A stretch of 64,000 nucleotides of DNA from JADKBO01 sp965230345 (GCA_965230345.1 CBDDKR010000002.1:1798001-1862000), one strand, 5' to 3'. Positions 47,622 through 57,094 are shown, counted from the stretch's first letter. Notes: a model not told the origin generated them from the sequence alone. Translations and numbers: made by a program.

Positions 47622-48290
47622 ATGGAAAGAAACCAAAAATTGGCAGTCTTTATTACTGCAGCGCTACTTTTTCTATTAGGATATTTTTTGTTTAGGAATG
47701 AGATAAAAAACGCTCTATCTCAAGCATTTTCAAATTCGATCGTTAAGGAGTCAAAAAAGAAATCAAAATCTTCTAAGAAACACAAAGACAGTAAGGTCGG
47801 AAAGGTTTTAGATTCGTACAATGGTGTTGATGTATTCTACAATGGAAAAGTATCCAATGTAATTGGAAGAAATGTAACTGAGGACGGATACAATCTTGGG
47901 TTGAAATATCAATGCGTAGAGTTTGTCAAGAGGTATTATTATCAAAAGTTTAACCATAAGATGCCGAACAGTTATGGACATGCGAAAGAGTTTTTTGACT
48001 CATCACTTGACGATGTAGTTTTGAATAAAGATAGAAACCTAATTCAATATAGTAACCCAAGTAAAAAAAGACCCCAAAAGGATGCATTATTAGTATATGG
48101 TCCTACTCGATACAATAGTTTTGGTCATGTTGCAATCATTACCAATGTTACAAAAAACAAGGTTACATGCATTTCGCAAAATTTAGGAAAAGGAAATGGT
48201 ACCCGTCGCACTTACGATTTGTATAAAATGGAAAATGGCAGGTGGAAAATTGATGATCAATATATTCTTGGTTGGTTGAGTAGAAAATAA
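47622..48290 (+). CDS. Membrane-anchored CHAP-domain cysteine amidase/peptidase
   Basis: A 222-residue protein with an N-terminal membrane segment (residues ~8-24, AVFITAALLFLLGYFLF), a Lys-rich linker (KKKSKSSKKHKDSK) and a CHAP domain (~65-222). The CHAP catalytic Cys98 (YQCVEFVKRYY) and His169 (FGHVAIITNV) are both present. CHAP domains cleave peptidoglycan cross-bridges or gamma-glutamyl/glutathionyl-spermidine-type amides. Peptidoglycan remodelling in the periplasm is the most likely role. It is convergent with porX across only 16 bp, and no terminator hairpin is evident between them. The upstream 330 bp are the structured repeat array. Confidence 0.88.
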   Translation: MERNQKLAVFITAALLFLLGYFLFRNEIKNALSQAFSNSIVKESKKKSKSSKKHKDSKVGKVLDSYNGVDVFYNGKVSNVIGRNVTEDGYNLGLKYQCVEFVKRYYYQKFNHKMPNSYGHAKEFFDSSLDDVVLNKDRNLIQYSNPSKKRPQKDALLVYGPTRYNSFGHVAIITNVTKNKVTCISQNLGKGNGTRRTYDLYKMENGRWKIDDQYILGWLSRK

Positions 48291-48306
48291 TCGACTTGTT
48301 GTTCTG

Positions 48307-49863
48307 TTATTTTGGTTGTAACTTAACCAATGGACAAATCATCTCTTCTAAACTAATCCCACCATGTTGAAACGTATCCATGTACATGTTTGAATAATAA
48401 GTATAATTATTCGGATACAAGAAATAGACATCCTCTTTTCCAAAAATGAAGGTAGAACTAATATTTGGTTTTGGTAACCCAACATCGGTGGGATCTCTAA
48501 AAGCCAAAACATCTTTTGGGTCAAATTGTAAGTTTCTTCCTACCTTATATCTTAAGTTAGTAGTGGTTTCCTTATCCCCAATTACTTTAGAAGGTTGTTT
48601 GACGCGAATTGTTCCATGATCAGTAGTAATTACTACTTGAACATCTTTACCTTCCAATTTTTTAAGAGCGGTCCAAAGTGGTGAGTTCTTAAACCATGAT
48701 AATGTCAATGAACGGTAGGCTTTTTCATCAGAGGCCAATTCTTTGAGTACCTCCATTTCTGTTCTGGCATGAGACAACGTATCAATAAAATTGTATACTA
48801 TGGCTGTGATGTCATTATTTAGAAAGTTTAAAATTTTGTCCGGCAGTTGTTTAGCATAATAGTTATTAGTAATCTTGATGTATTCAGATTTTACATCCCT
48901 TCTAACTAATCTCTTGATTTGTTCTTCAAAAAACTCTCCTTCTTTAAGATTTTTACCGCCTTCTTGGTTATCATTTAGCCACCACTGTGGAAATCTTTTT
49001 TGGATTTCTAAAGGTCGTAATCCTGCAAAAATCGCATTTCTACTATACTGTGTGGCAGTTGGTAGTATTGAGTAAAAGTAGCTCTCTTCTTCAACTTTAA
49101 ATAGATCGGACAATACAGGTTCGATGATCTTCCATTGATCATATCTCAAGTTGTCTAATAGGACGAATAATACAGGTTGTTCTTTATTAAGTAGAGGAAA
49201 GACTTCATTCTTCAAAAGATTATGACTTTGTAATGGACCTTCGTCAGTCTTGATCCATTCTTCGTAATTCTTATGGATAAATTTAAAAAAATCTCGATTA
49301 GCATCCTTTTTTTGCATTTCTAGAATGTCCTTTAAATCTTCATTGAAAGAACTATCTAACTTTAATTCCCAGTCAATAATTTTTCTATAGATATCAACCC
49401 ATTCTTCAAAATTAGGTCCGCTTGAAATTTCCATTGAAATACCTCTGAATTCTTGCTGATAATCTGAAGCAGTTTTTTGTTGGACCAAAGTCTTATTGTC
49501 AATGAGCCTTTTCAACGTAAGGAGAATTTGATTGGGATTTACAGGTTTTATCAAATAGTCATCAATTTGAGATCCAATGGCTTCTTCCATCAGGTTTTCA
49601 GCCTCATTTTTTGTGATCATTACTACGGGTTGTTTATGACTCGCTTTTTTAAGTAATGATAAGGTCTCTAATCCCGTTAGACCTGGCATAGATTCATCTA
49701 AGAAAATTACATCAATTTCTTTATTCTCTTTTAGAATATCCAAAGCATCGTGACCATTGGATGCGGTGATGACTTGGTACCCTTTCTTTTCAAGGAAAAA
49801 AATTTGTGGTTTTAGGAGATCAATTTCATCATCTGCCCATAAGATCGTGATATTCTGCGCCAT
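48307..49863 (-). CDS. porX: PorX, T9SS response regulator with PglZ/alkaline-phosphatase-like domain
   Basis: A 518-residue protein with the two-part architecture of PorX. An N-terminal receiver domain (residues ~5-125) has acidic residues D11/D12, phospho-acceptor D56 (FLDESMPGLTG), MITKN and LIKPVNP. A C-terminal PglZ/alkaline-phosphatase-superfamily domain (~150-518) contains PVLFVLLDNLRYDQW, TATQYSRNAIFAGL, VVITTDHGTIRV and FQHGGISLEEMICP. PorX works with the PorY kinase and an ECF sigma factor (SigP in Porphyromonas) to control T9SS gene expression, and its C-terminal domain is reported to be a nucleotide phosphodiesterase. The gene is monocistronic; no porY is visible. It fits the many T9SS cargo genes in this window. 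Confidence 0.95.
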   Translation of the reverse strand: MAQNITILWADDEIDLLKPQIFFLEKKGYQVITASNGHDALDILKENKEIDVIFLDESMPGLTGLETLSLLKKASHKQPVVMITKNEAENLMEEAIGSQIDDYLIKPVNPNQILLTLKRLIDNKTLVQQKTASDYQQEFRGISMEISSGPNFEEWVDIYRKIIDWELKLDSSFNEDLKDILEMQKKDANRDFFKFIHKNYEEWIKTDEGPLQSHNLLKNEVFPLLNKEQPVLFVLLDNLRYDQWKIIEPVLSDLFKVEEESYFYSILPTATQYSRNAIFAGLRPLEIQKRFPQWWLNDNQEGGKNLKEGEFFEEQIKRLVRRDVKSEYIKITNNYYAKQLPDKILNFLNNDITAIVYNFIDTLSHARTEMEVLKELASDEKAYRSLTLSWFKNSPLWTALKKLEGKDVQVVITTDHGTIRVKQPSKVIGDKETTTNLRYKVGRNLQFDPKDVLAFRDPTDVGLPKPNISSTFIFGKEDVYFLYPNNYTYYSNMYMDTFQHGGISLEEMICPLVKLQPK

Positions 49864-50055
49864 AAAAAGTGAATGTTTATAAGAAATTTCTTGTACTAAC
49901 GTGTTGTGTTAGAATTGTAGTATACTCTTATCTGTAAATATACTTTTAAAATCTGGTTAAATATGAGTGAGAAACTTAAAATAATTGTCCCAACCTTAAT
50001 GGTTTCTTGATCTAAGAAAAAAATATGATAAGTATTGATAATGTATCTTTGTTCT

Positions 50056-51276
50056 ATGAATAAGATCAAAATTTTTAATGACCCAATCCATGGAATTATT
50101 CGTTTCAAGCATGAATTATTGTATGATATTATAGATCATCCCATTTTTCAGAGGCTTCGAAGAATAAAACAAATGGGATTATCTAGTTTGGTGTATCCTG
50201 GAGCGAATCATACTCGATTCGAACATGCGTTAGGTGCCTTACATCTGATGACTAGGGCTTTAGATGTATTGGTAGATAAGGGTGTGAAAATATCTGAAGA
50301 AGAGTATTTAGGATGTTGTATAGCAATATTGTGTCATGATTTAGGCCATGGTCCTTATTCACATGCTTTAGAGTATGAGCTATTACCTATTTCTCATGAA
50401 GAAATCACCTTGATATTTATGAAGGAATTGGCAGGGGAATTCGGTTCTCCTGTGGAAGTTGCCATTACCATTTTTACAAATAAACATAATCGCAAGTTTT
50501 TGAATCAATTGGTAAGTAGTCAATTAGATATGGATCGATTGGATTACCTTACTAGAGATAGTTTTTTTAGTGGGGTAGTAGAAGGCAAGGTCGGTTATGA
50601 TCGAATCATAATGATGTTAAATGTTGTCAATGATGAACTGGTGGTTGAGGAAAAAGGAATCTCCTCAGTGGAGAAGTTTTTATTGTCGAGAAAGATGATG
50701 TATTCACAAGTCTACTTGCATCGAGCGTCTCTATCTGCTGAATTGATGATGAAGATGTTCATGAAGAGATGGGTGAAACTAATTCATGAGCACAAAGAAA
50801 AAGTACTGGGTGGAGAAGTCTTAATTCAATTAATTAAAGAAGCTAAGAGTGAAAATGCTAATATATATAATATTGTTAAACAGTTGTTTGTAAGGCTGGA
50901 TGATGCAGATGTTTTACAGACACTTAAAAAAAATGAAAATAGTTGTGACCAAGCGCTAAAAATTTTGTCCAAATGTATGTTGAATCGAAAGCTCTTTAGG
51001 GTGACCCTCTGCAAAAGTGTAGAAGAACTGAAAAGCACCAAAAGAGAAATTGAAAATAAAGCGATTCAATCAGGTGTGAGTTCCGAAATCATTAGTTGTC
51101 TGACAGAAACCGTGGATTGGAATGTAAGCACTTATAATAGGAATACTACTCCCATACATTTATTGATGAAGAATGGTGAAATATTGGAGTTCTCAAAGGT
51201 CTCCAATTTTTTACCACAACGGGATTTTGAAAATTTAAAATATGTAATTGCTCCAAAAATGGAGTATTTACTTTAG
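50056..51276 (+). CDS. HD-domain phosphohydrolase (dGTPase-like)
   Basis: A 406-residue cytoplasmic protein of the HD superfamily. It opens with NDPIHGIIRF and RLRRIKQMG, then the metal-binding signature: His in TRFEHALGALHL, HD in CHDLGHGPYSH, and the later Asp in SQLDMDRLDYLTRDS. These match the dNTP triphosphohydrolase/SAMHD1-like group, so hydrolysis of (d)NTPs is likely, but the substrate is not proven. The ATG at 50056 was chosen over a TTG at 50035 because similarity starts at MNKIKIFNDPIHG. A TATCTTTG at 50044-50051 sits only 4 nt before this ATG, which would give an almost leaderless mRNA if it is a promoter. It is divergent from porX. Confidence 0.9.
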   Translation: MNKIKIFNDPIHGIIRFKHELLYDIIDHPIFQRLRRIKQMGLSSLVYPGANHTRFEHALGALHLMTRALDVLVDKGVKISEEEYLGCCIAILCHDLGHGPYSHALEYELLPISHEEITLIFMKELAGEFGSPVEVAITIFTNKHNRKFLNQLVSSQLDMDRLDYLTRDSFFSGVVEGKVGYDRIIMMLNVVNDELVVEEKGISSVEKFLLSRKMMYSQVYLHRASLSAELMMKMFMKRWVKLIHEHKEKVLGGEVLIQLIKEAKSENANIYNIVKQLFVRLDDADVLQTLKKNENSCDQALKILSKCMLNRKLFRVTLCKSVEELKSTKREIENKAIQSGVSSEIISCLTETVDWNVSTYNRNTTPIHLLMKNGEILEFSKVSNFLPQRDFENLKYVIAPKMEYLL

Positions 51277-51370
51277 TAAGTGATTTAAAGGCGTTTGTTT
51301 ATAGAATGTCTTAAGGCACTTCGGATAAAGAAGCAATTATTTTTATTAACAAAACGTCATAAAATTACCT

Positions 51371-53170
51371 ATGAGAATTCTCAATGTATTTTTAACATTT
51401 ACTTTCATGATGACTGCCTTAGTATTGTCAGCTCAACCAGAAGCTGGGATGAAAACAGAAGCAGGAAAATGTTATGCAAAGTGTTTAATTCCTGATCAAT
51501 ATGAAACTGTATCTGAGCAAGTTCTAGTTAGAGCTGCTTCGACATCGGCATCAGTAGTACCTGCAAAGTTTGAAACGGTATCACAACAAGTAATGACTAA
51601 GGATGCTGCTACTTCATTGTCTGTAGTGCCTGCAAAATTTGAAACGGTATCTCAGCAAGTAATGACTAAGGATGCTGCTACTTCATTATCTATAGTTCCT
51701 GCAAAATTTGAGCAAATTACAGAGCAAGTTATTTCAAGAGAGGCAGGGGACCGATTGGATATTTCTTCTGCTAGATTCGAAACTGTAGAAGAGCAAGTAA
51801 TGGTTAAAGAAGCTCATACCATCATTTCTGTAGTGCCTGCAAAATTTGAAACTGTAGAAGAACAAGTAAAGGTTAAAGAAGCTTATACTATTCTAAAGGA
51901 AGTTCCAGCAAAGTATGAAACAGTATCTGAACAAGTATTAGTGAAGCCTGCTTATACTGAGTTGAAAGTTATTCCAGCAAAGTATGAAACAATGACTGAA
52001 CAGGTTTTAGAAAGAGAAGCTTATACGACGATCAAGACTATTCCAGCAAAGTATGAAACAATGACTGAGCAGGTAATGGTAAAAGAGGCTCATACTACTA
52101 TCGAAAGAAGACCAGCTAAGTACGAATCTCAAAATGAACAATTAATGGTTTCTCCTGCAACAACTAAGTGGGAAAAAAGAAAGGCTGATGCGAATTGTTT
52201 ATCGGCTAATCCAGACGATTGTTTGGTGTGGTGTCATGTAGAAGTTCCAGCAACATATAGAACAGTTGTTAAAAGCGTAAGAGTTGGATGTGAAGAAGGA
52301 TGGACAGACAACGGAGATGATTGTACAAGAGTAATTGAAGTTCCTGCAAAATTTGAAACGAGAAGCTTCCAAAAATTGGTTGCACCTGCTACTACAGAAG
52401 TGACTGAGGTTCCTGCAAAATTCGTAACTAGATCTTTCCAGAAACTTGTTGCACCTGCGAGAACTGAAAAAGTTGAAGTTCCTGCAAAGTTTGAGACAAG
52501 ATCATTCCAAAAGATGGTAGCTCCAGCAAGAACGGAAGTAACAGAAGTTCCTGCAAAGTTTGAAACCAGAAAATATAAGAAAATGGTAGCTGCAGCAAGA
52601 ACAGAAGTAACAGAAGTTCCTGCAAAATTTGAGACAAGATCATATAAAAAATTGGTTACACCTGCTGCTGCAAATTCAGTTGCCGTTGAAGCAAAATTCA
52701 AGTCTAGAAAGCTCCAAAAATTAGTTTCTGATGCAAGTGTTGTTACTACAGATGTTGATGCTAAATACAAAACAAGAAGCTACGAGAAATTAGTTGCACC
52801 AGCTACGACAGTTTCTTCAGATGTTGAAGCAAAATTCAAGACAAGATCATACCAAAAACTGGTTGCACCAGCAATGGTTAATGTAACAGAAGTTCCTGCA
52901 CAAACTAAGACATATTCAAAGCAGAATTTGGTAAAAGCAGGTGGTTTTACTGAGTGGAGAGAAGTTGTTTGTGATACTGATATTACTGTTGACTTGGTAA
53001 GAAGAGTTCAAAATGCTCTTATGGCAAGAGGATACGATGTTGGAACCGCGGGTGCTGATAATATTTTGGGTGTAGATACCAAAGCAGCATTGGTGAAATT
53101 CCAAAGAGACAACGGACTTCCTGTTGGTCAGTTAGATTTTGAAACATTAAAAGCTCTAGGAGTTAAATAG
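51371..53170 (+). CDS. Secreted protein of 23-residue repeats with peptidoglycan-binding domain
   Basis: A 599-residue exported protein. The signal peptide (MRILNVFLTFTFMMTALVLSAQ) is followed by ~20 repeats of 23 residues with the pattern PAKFETV-x-x-QV-x-V-x-x-A-x-T (residues ~41-535). The first ten have the EQVMVKEA form. The later ones have the basic RSFQKLVAPA form. Between them lies a Cys-containing insert (ANPDDCLVWC and VGCEEGWTDNGDDC). The last ~65 residues form a PG_binding_1 domain (VRRVQNALMARGYDVG, GVDTKAALVKFQRDNGLPVG), which usually binds peptidoglycan. An extended envelope protein tethered to the cell wall is inferred. The repeat family has no name I can give. It ends at a strong terminator. 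Confidence 0.85.
   Translation: MRILNVFLTFTFMMTALVLSAQPEAGMKTEAGKCYAKCLIPDQYETVSEQVLVRAASTSASVVPAKFETVSQQVMTKDAATSLSVVPAKFETVSQQVMTKDAATSLSIVPAKFEQITEQVISREAGDRLDISSARFETVEEQVMVKEAHTIISVVPAKFETVEEQVKVKEAYTILKEVPAKYETVSEQVLVKPAYTELKVIPAKYETMTEQVLEREAYTTIKTIPAKYETMTEQVMVKEAHTTIERRPAKYESQNEQLMVSPATTKWEKRKADANCLSANPDDCLVWCHVEVPATYRTVVKSVRVGCEEGWTDNGDDCTRVIEVPAKFETRSFQKLVAPATTEVTEVPAKFVTRSFQKLVAPARTEKVEVPAKFETRSFQKMVAPARTEVTEVPAKFETRKYKKMVAAARTEVTEVPAKFETRSYKKLVTPAAANSVAVEAKFKSRKLQKLVSDASVVTTDVDAKYKTRSYEKLVAPATTVSSDVEAKFKTRSYQKLVAPAMVNVTEVPAQTKTYSKQNLVKAGGFTEWREVVCDTDITVDLVRRVQNALMARGYDVGTAGADNILGVDTKAALVKFQRDNGLPVGQLDFETLKALGVK
51491..52968 (+). repeat. About 20 in-frame 69-bp repeats (23 aa)
   Basis: Each unit starts at Pro-Ala-Lys-Phe/Tyr. 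Units 2 and 3 differ very little (VPAKFETVSQQVMTKDAATS). Others are diverged, with the array falling into an acidic first half and a basic second half separated by the Cys-rich insert. Confidence 0.88.
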
Positions 53171-53200
53171 TCGCCATTCGAAATAAGAAAATAAATTGAA

Positions 53201-53227
53201 GCCATCTCATTCGAGATGGCTTTTTTT
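53201..53227 (+). terminator. Rho-independent terminator
   Basis: Stem GCCATCTC / GAGATGGC (53201-53208 / 53213-53220) with loop ATTC, followed by seven T (53221-53227). It ends transcription of the 23-residue-repeat gene. Confidence 0.93.
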
Positions 53228-53300
53228 ATGGTATCTATCAAATTTAGAAGGTTGAATCCAAAATTAATCTAAGTGACTAATCTTAAGGGAAAATTAATAA

Positions 53301-53328
53301 TTGACTTTGCTGATATAAGCTATATTTG
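53301..53328 (+). promoter_or_regulatory. Bacteroidota-type promoter of glyA
   Basis: TTG at 53301-53303, a 17-bp spacer, and TATATTTG at 53321-53328. Transcription would start near 53334, giving a leader of about 28 nt. Confidence 0.85.
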
Positions 53329-53361
53329 CCGACGATTTGATAATAAAATGTACATAATTAA

Positions 53362-54633
53362 ATGGATACTAAAGTATTTGATTTAATCGATAAAGAACTA
53401 GAACGACAGCAAATTGGATTAGAATTAATTGCATCCGAGAATTTTACAAGTGAAGCAGTTATGAAAGCGATGGGGTCTTGTCTAACCAATAAATACGCTG
53501 AGGGCTACCCAGGCAAAAGATATTATGGTGGATGTGAAATCGTAGATAAGGTAGAACAGTTAGCCATAGATAGGTTATGTGAACTGTTTGGAGCTTCTTA
53601 CGCAAATGTTCAACCACACTCAGGTGCTCAGGCTAATGCCGCTGTGTTTTTAGCATGTCTGCAGCCTGGAGATTCGATATTAGGTTTTGACCTTTCTCAT
53701 GGAGGACATCTTAGTCATGGCTCAGCAGTTAATTTTTCTGGATTATATTTTGATGCTCATTTTTATGGAGTAGGAAAAGAATCAGGATTGATTAATATGG
53801 ACGAGGTTGAAGCAAAAGCAATAGAAGTCCAACCCAAATTAATTATTTGTGGAGCCTCCGCCTATTCAAGGGATTGGGATTATGAAAGATTTCGAACGAT
53901 TGCAGATAAGGTAGGAGCAATTTTGCTTGGTGACATATCCCACCCTGCTGGATTAATCGCAAGTAAATATTTGAATGACCCATTACCTCATTGCCATATA
54001 GTGACTACGACTACGCATAAAACACTACGAGGACCAAGGGGTGGAGTAATTATGATGGGATCAGATTTTGACAACCCATGGGGAAGAACGACCAAAAAAG
54101 GAAGTCCAATTAAGATGTCTAGAGTATTGAATAGTGCAGTATTCCCTGGAATGCAAGGTGGTCCATTAGAACATGTTATTGCTGCAAAAGCTGTAGCTTT
54201 TGGCGAATGTTTGACTCCATCTTATAAAAGTTATGCTGGACAGGTCATAAAAAATGCAAAGGCTATGGCGAAGGCTTTTGTAGATTTAAATTATGGAGTT
54301 ATTTCTGGTGGTACAGATAACCACATGATGCTCATAGATCTAAGGCCAAAGTTCCCAGATTTGAATGGAAAGCAGGCAGAAAATGCCTTGATTAAAGCAG
54401 ATATCACAATCAATAAAAATATGGTTCCTTTCGATTCTAGGAGCGCTTTTGTTACATCCGGGATTCGAATAGGATCAGCAGCGATTACAACACGAGGTTT
54501 AAAAGAACAGGACTGTATACAAGTAGTACATTGGGTTGATAAAGTCTTAAATAACTTTGAAGATGATGCTATTCTGATGGAAGTTCGAGGAGAAGTAAAT
54601 GATTTTATGAAAGACTTTCCTCTATATTCATAG
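53362..54633 (+). CDS. glyA: Serine hydroxymethyltransferase
   Basis: A 423-residue PLP enzyme that interconverts serine and glycine while charging tetrahydrofolate with a one-carbon unit; cytoplasmic, central to one-carbon and amino-acid metabolism. Signatures: ELIASENFTSEAVM near residue 20, NKYAEGYPGKRYYGGCE, VQPHSGAQANAAVFLA, and the PLP-lysine motif TTTTHKTLRGPRGG (Lys220). The C-terminal SGIRIGSAAITTRGL is also typical. Length is standard for the bacterial enzyme. The promoter immediately upstream is well formed. The next gene starts 70 nt downstream on the same strand without an obvious terminator. Confidence 0.97.
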   Translation: MDTKVFDLIDKELERQQIGLELIASENFTSEAVMKAMGSCLTNKYAEGYPGKRYYGGCEIVDKVEQLAIDRLCELFGASYANVQPHSGAQANAAVFLACLQPGDSILGFDLSHGGHLSHGSAVNFSGLYFDAHFYGVGKESGLINMDEVEAKAIEVQPKLIICGASAYSRDWDYERFRTIADKVGAILLGDISHPAGLIASKYLNDPLPHCHIVTTTTHKTLRGPRGGVIMMGSDFDNPWGRTTKKGSPIKMSRVLNSAVFPGMQGGPLEHVIAAKAVAFGECLTPSYKSYAGQVIKNAKAMAKAFVDLNYGVISGGTDNHMMLIDLRPKFPDLNGKQAENALIKADITINKNMVPFDSRSAFVTSGIRIGSAAITTRGLKEQDCIQVVHWVDKVLNNFEDDAILMEVRGEVNDFMKDFPLYS

Positions 54634-54703
54634 GTTGATTGTAGTGGTCAATGTTCTGGTTTGTTTGTATATTAGATCACTTGAAAAATCAACTTATGTG
54701 CTT

Positions 54704-57094
54704 ATGGTCAAAAAACAAATTCTGATTACTGTTTTTAGCTTTATCGGCTTTGTACAACTTTTAGTTTCACAATCTACCATTACGGTCAAACCTTACTTGC
54801 AGGATGTAAGTCCTCATTCAGTACATGTTTTATGGGAAACCGATTTTGGAGAGGAAAGTGTTGTGGAGTGGGGATTAACAGATTCTCTAGGTAATACCAA
54901 CTTGGGAGGAGCTTATCCTGCTGATAATGGAGAAGAAATGATTCATGAAGTTTTAATAGAAGATTTGGATCGATTTACGAAGTACTTTTATCAAGTTAAA
55001 ACCGACTCTACCGTTTCAGAAATTTACAGTTTTAAAACTCCACCTTTTGCTTCAGATAATGAATCATTTAGAATAGTGGCAATGAGTGACATGCAAAGAG
55101 ATGGTGACTTTCCCAATAAATTTCAGGAAATTGTAGAAGATGGGGTAATCGATTATTTGAAAGAAGAGTTTGGAGGAGACCTAATCGATAATCTCGCTTT
55201 AATCATGGTGCCTGGAGATTTGGTGCAAAGTGGACCAAATTTTTCTTCATGGAAGAATACCTTTTTTCAGCCAGCCGAAAAGATATTGAGTAATGTACCT
55301 GTATATCCAGTTTTAGGTAATCACGAAGCAAATACCGAGTATTATTTTAGATACTTCAAACTACCTGAAAATGGAAGTGATGGTTTTGAAGAGCATTGGT
55401 GGTACAAAGATTATGGAAATGTCCGAATTATAGGATTGAACTCCAATAGTCCATTTGATGGCGAGGAACAACTGGGGTGGTTGGATTCCTTACTAACAAC
55501 TTCATGTTCAGCTGATTCCATCGACTTTGTTTTTGCTCAATTACACCATCCACATAAATCTGAACTCTGGACTCCTGGGGAATCAGATTTTACAGGAGAA
55601 GTTATTGAGCGATTAGAGACATTCACAACTGATTGTGGAAAACCAAGTATTCATTTTTTTGGTCACACTCATGGGTATTCTCGAGGACAGTCTAGAGACC
55701 ACAAACATTTATGGATTAATGTAGCATCCGCAGGCGGTGCCATTGATAATTGGGGGGAATTTCCTCAATTTGATTATGAAGAATTTTCGGTATCTCAAGA
55801 CGAATACGGATTTGTATTGGTAGAAGTGGATAATGAGAATAATCCAAGTATACGTATTAAGAGAATTAGTAGAGGAGATCAAGATAGTACTGTAGATAAT
55901 GAGATTATGGATAGCCTAACCATTAGACTTACACCAACGTTTGTTGAAACTCCAGAACCATTATTTCCTAAAGACGAAGAAATCGCTCCAGAATGCGTTC
56001 TATTGAAGGCTGGGGATTTTTCTTCTCCAAATTTGGGATCCAAACACGGGCAGAGTCATTGGCAATTGGATACAATCAATGGTGATTTTTCGACTCCAAT
56101 AGTTGAAAGTTGGAAAAATTTTGAGAATTGGTATTTCGACAAAAATACTCAAGCAGAAGATGACCTAACAGATGAAAAAATCTTAGGACTTGAAGAATTG
56201 ACTTCCTATCAATGGCGAGTAAGATATAGGGATAGAGAAATGAATTGGAGTAATTGGTCTACCCCTGCTGAATTTACGACTTCATCTTCTGTGACCTTAC
56301 CAAATTTGTTGGTCAATCCAAGTGCCGAAGATGCTCTGAATGGATGGACTGTCATAGAAGGAATTGTAGAATCCAATGAAAGTAATGTATGTAATGGAAT
56401 ACCTGCTTTTAAAGGAGATTATTACTTCTCCATTGGAGGAATATGTGACCATAGTGAAGTAGGGATAGCGGAACAAGTAGTTAACGTTAATGAATACAAG
56501 GATTCAATTGACAATGGCGGTTTCTTGGTTAATTTTGGAGGATATCTATCAAATTATAATGGCTCTGATCAACCCGAAATTAAACTTATCTACTTGGATC
56601 AAGAAAATGAATTTGTTGATGAGAGTAGTGTGCTTACAACTCTTAATAACTCTTGGACAATGATGATTGCTGAAGAAGTTATTCCTGTTGGTACTAGAAG
56701 TATAAAAGTAGAATTAAAAGGGACAAGGAATGCTGGGACAGATAATGATTCTTACATGGATGAACTGTTCTTGAGGATTGGACCTAAAATAGATTGTGAT
56801 TCTCTTGTTTCAAGTACAACCAACCTTAATCTCGTTTATAGAAGTATGGAGGTTTTCCCCAATCCTTCAAGTCATTTTGCTCATGTTGAACTTCCAGTGA
56901 ATTGGGGTAATTCCATTCAAGTACGAATTACGGATGTGGTTGGTAAAAAAATAACTGCTTCCTATGAAATTTTATCTAATCGTATTAAGATAGATACTCA
57001 GGATATGGAAGAAGGAACATATGTGGTACAATTATTAAGCAATATCCATCGGAATCGACGAATAGGAAAGTTGATTGTAGTGAAAGAGAGGTAG
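54704..57094 (+). CDS. Purple-acid-phosphatase-like metallophosphoesterase with T9SS tail
   Basis: A 796-residue exported protein. The ATG at 54704 is preferred because it opens a signal peptide (MVKKQILITVFSFIG, ending LVSQ); the upstream in-frame start at 54635 would add a non-signal extension. An N-terminal fibronectin/PAP-N domain (TVKPYLQDVSPHSVHVLWET) precedes a calcineurin-like metallophosphoesterase domain with VPGDLVQSG, PVLGNHEAN, AQLHHPH and FFGHTHGYSRG. The first metal motif reads SDMQRDGD, with Gln where D-x-H is usual. A beta-rich region and a jelly-roll-like module (LLVNPSAEDALNGW) follow, then a type A T9SS tail (VFPNPSSHFA, TDVVGKKI, EEGTYVVQLL). Phosphate scavenging outside the cell is the likely role. 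It is downstream of glyA. Confidence 0.9.
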   Translation: MVKKQILITVFSFIGFVQLLVSQSTITVKPYLQDVSPHSVHVLWETDFGEESVVEWGLTDSLGNTNLGGAYPADNGEEMIHEVLIEDLDRFTKYFYQVKTDSTVSEIYSFKTPPFASDNESFRIVAMSDMQRDGDFPNKFQEIVEDGVIDYLKEEFGGDLIDNLALIMVPGDLVQSGPNFSSWKNTFFQPAEKILSNVPVYPVLGNHEANTEYYFRYFKLPENGSDGFEEHWWYKDYGNVRIIGLNSNSPFDGEEQLGWLDSLLTTSCSADSIDFVFAQLHHPHKSELWTPGESDFTGEVIERLETFTTDCGKPSIHFFGHTHGYSRGQSRDHKHLWINVASAGGAIDNWGEFPQFDYEEFSVSQDEYGFVLVEVDNENNPSIRIKRISRGDQDSTVDNEIMDSLTIRLTPTFVETPEPLFPKDEEIAPECVLLKAGDFSSPNLGSKHGQSHWQLDTINGDFSTPIVESWKNFENWYFDKNTQAEDDLTDEKILGLEELTSYQWRVRYRDREMNWSNWSTPAEFTTSSSVTLPNLLVNPSAEDALNGWTVIEGIVESNESNVCNGIPAFKGDYYFSIGGICDHSEVGIAEQVVNVNEYKDSIDNGGFLVNFGGYLSNYNGSDQPEIKLIYLDQENEFVDESSVLTTLNNSWTMMIAEEVIPVGTRSIKVELKGTRNAGTDNDSYMDELFLRIGPKIDCDSLVSSTTNLNLVYRSMEVFPNPSSHFAHVELPVNWGNSIQVRITDVVGKKITASYEILSNRIKIDTQDMEEGTYVVQLLSNIHRNRRIGKLIVVKER

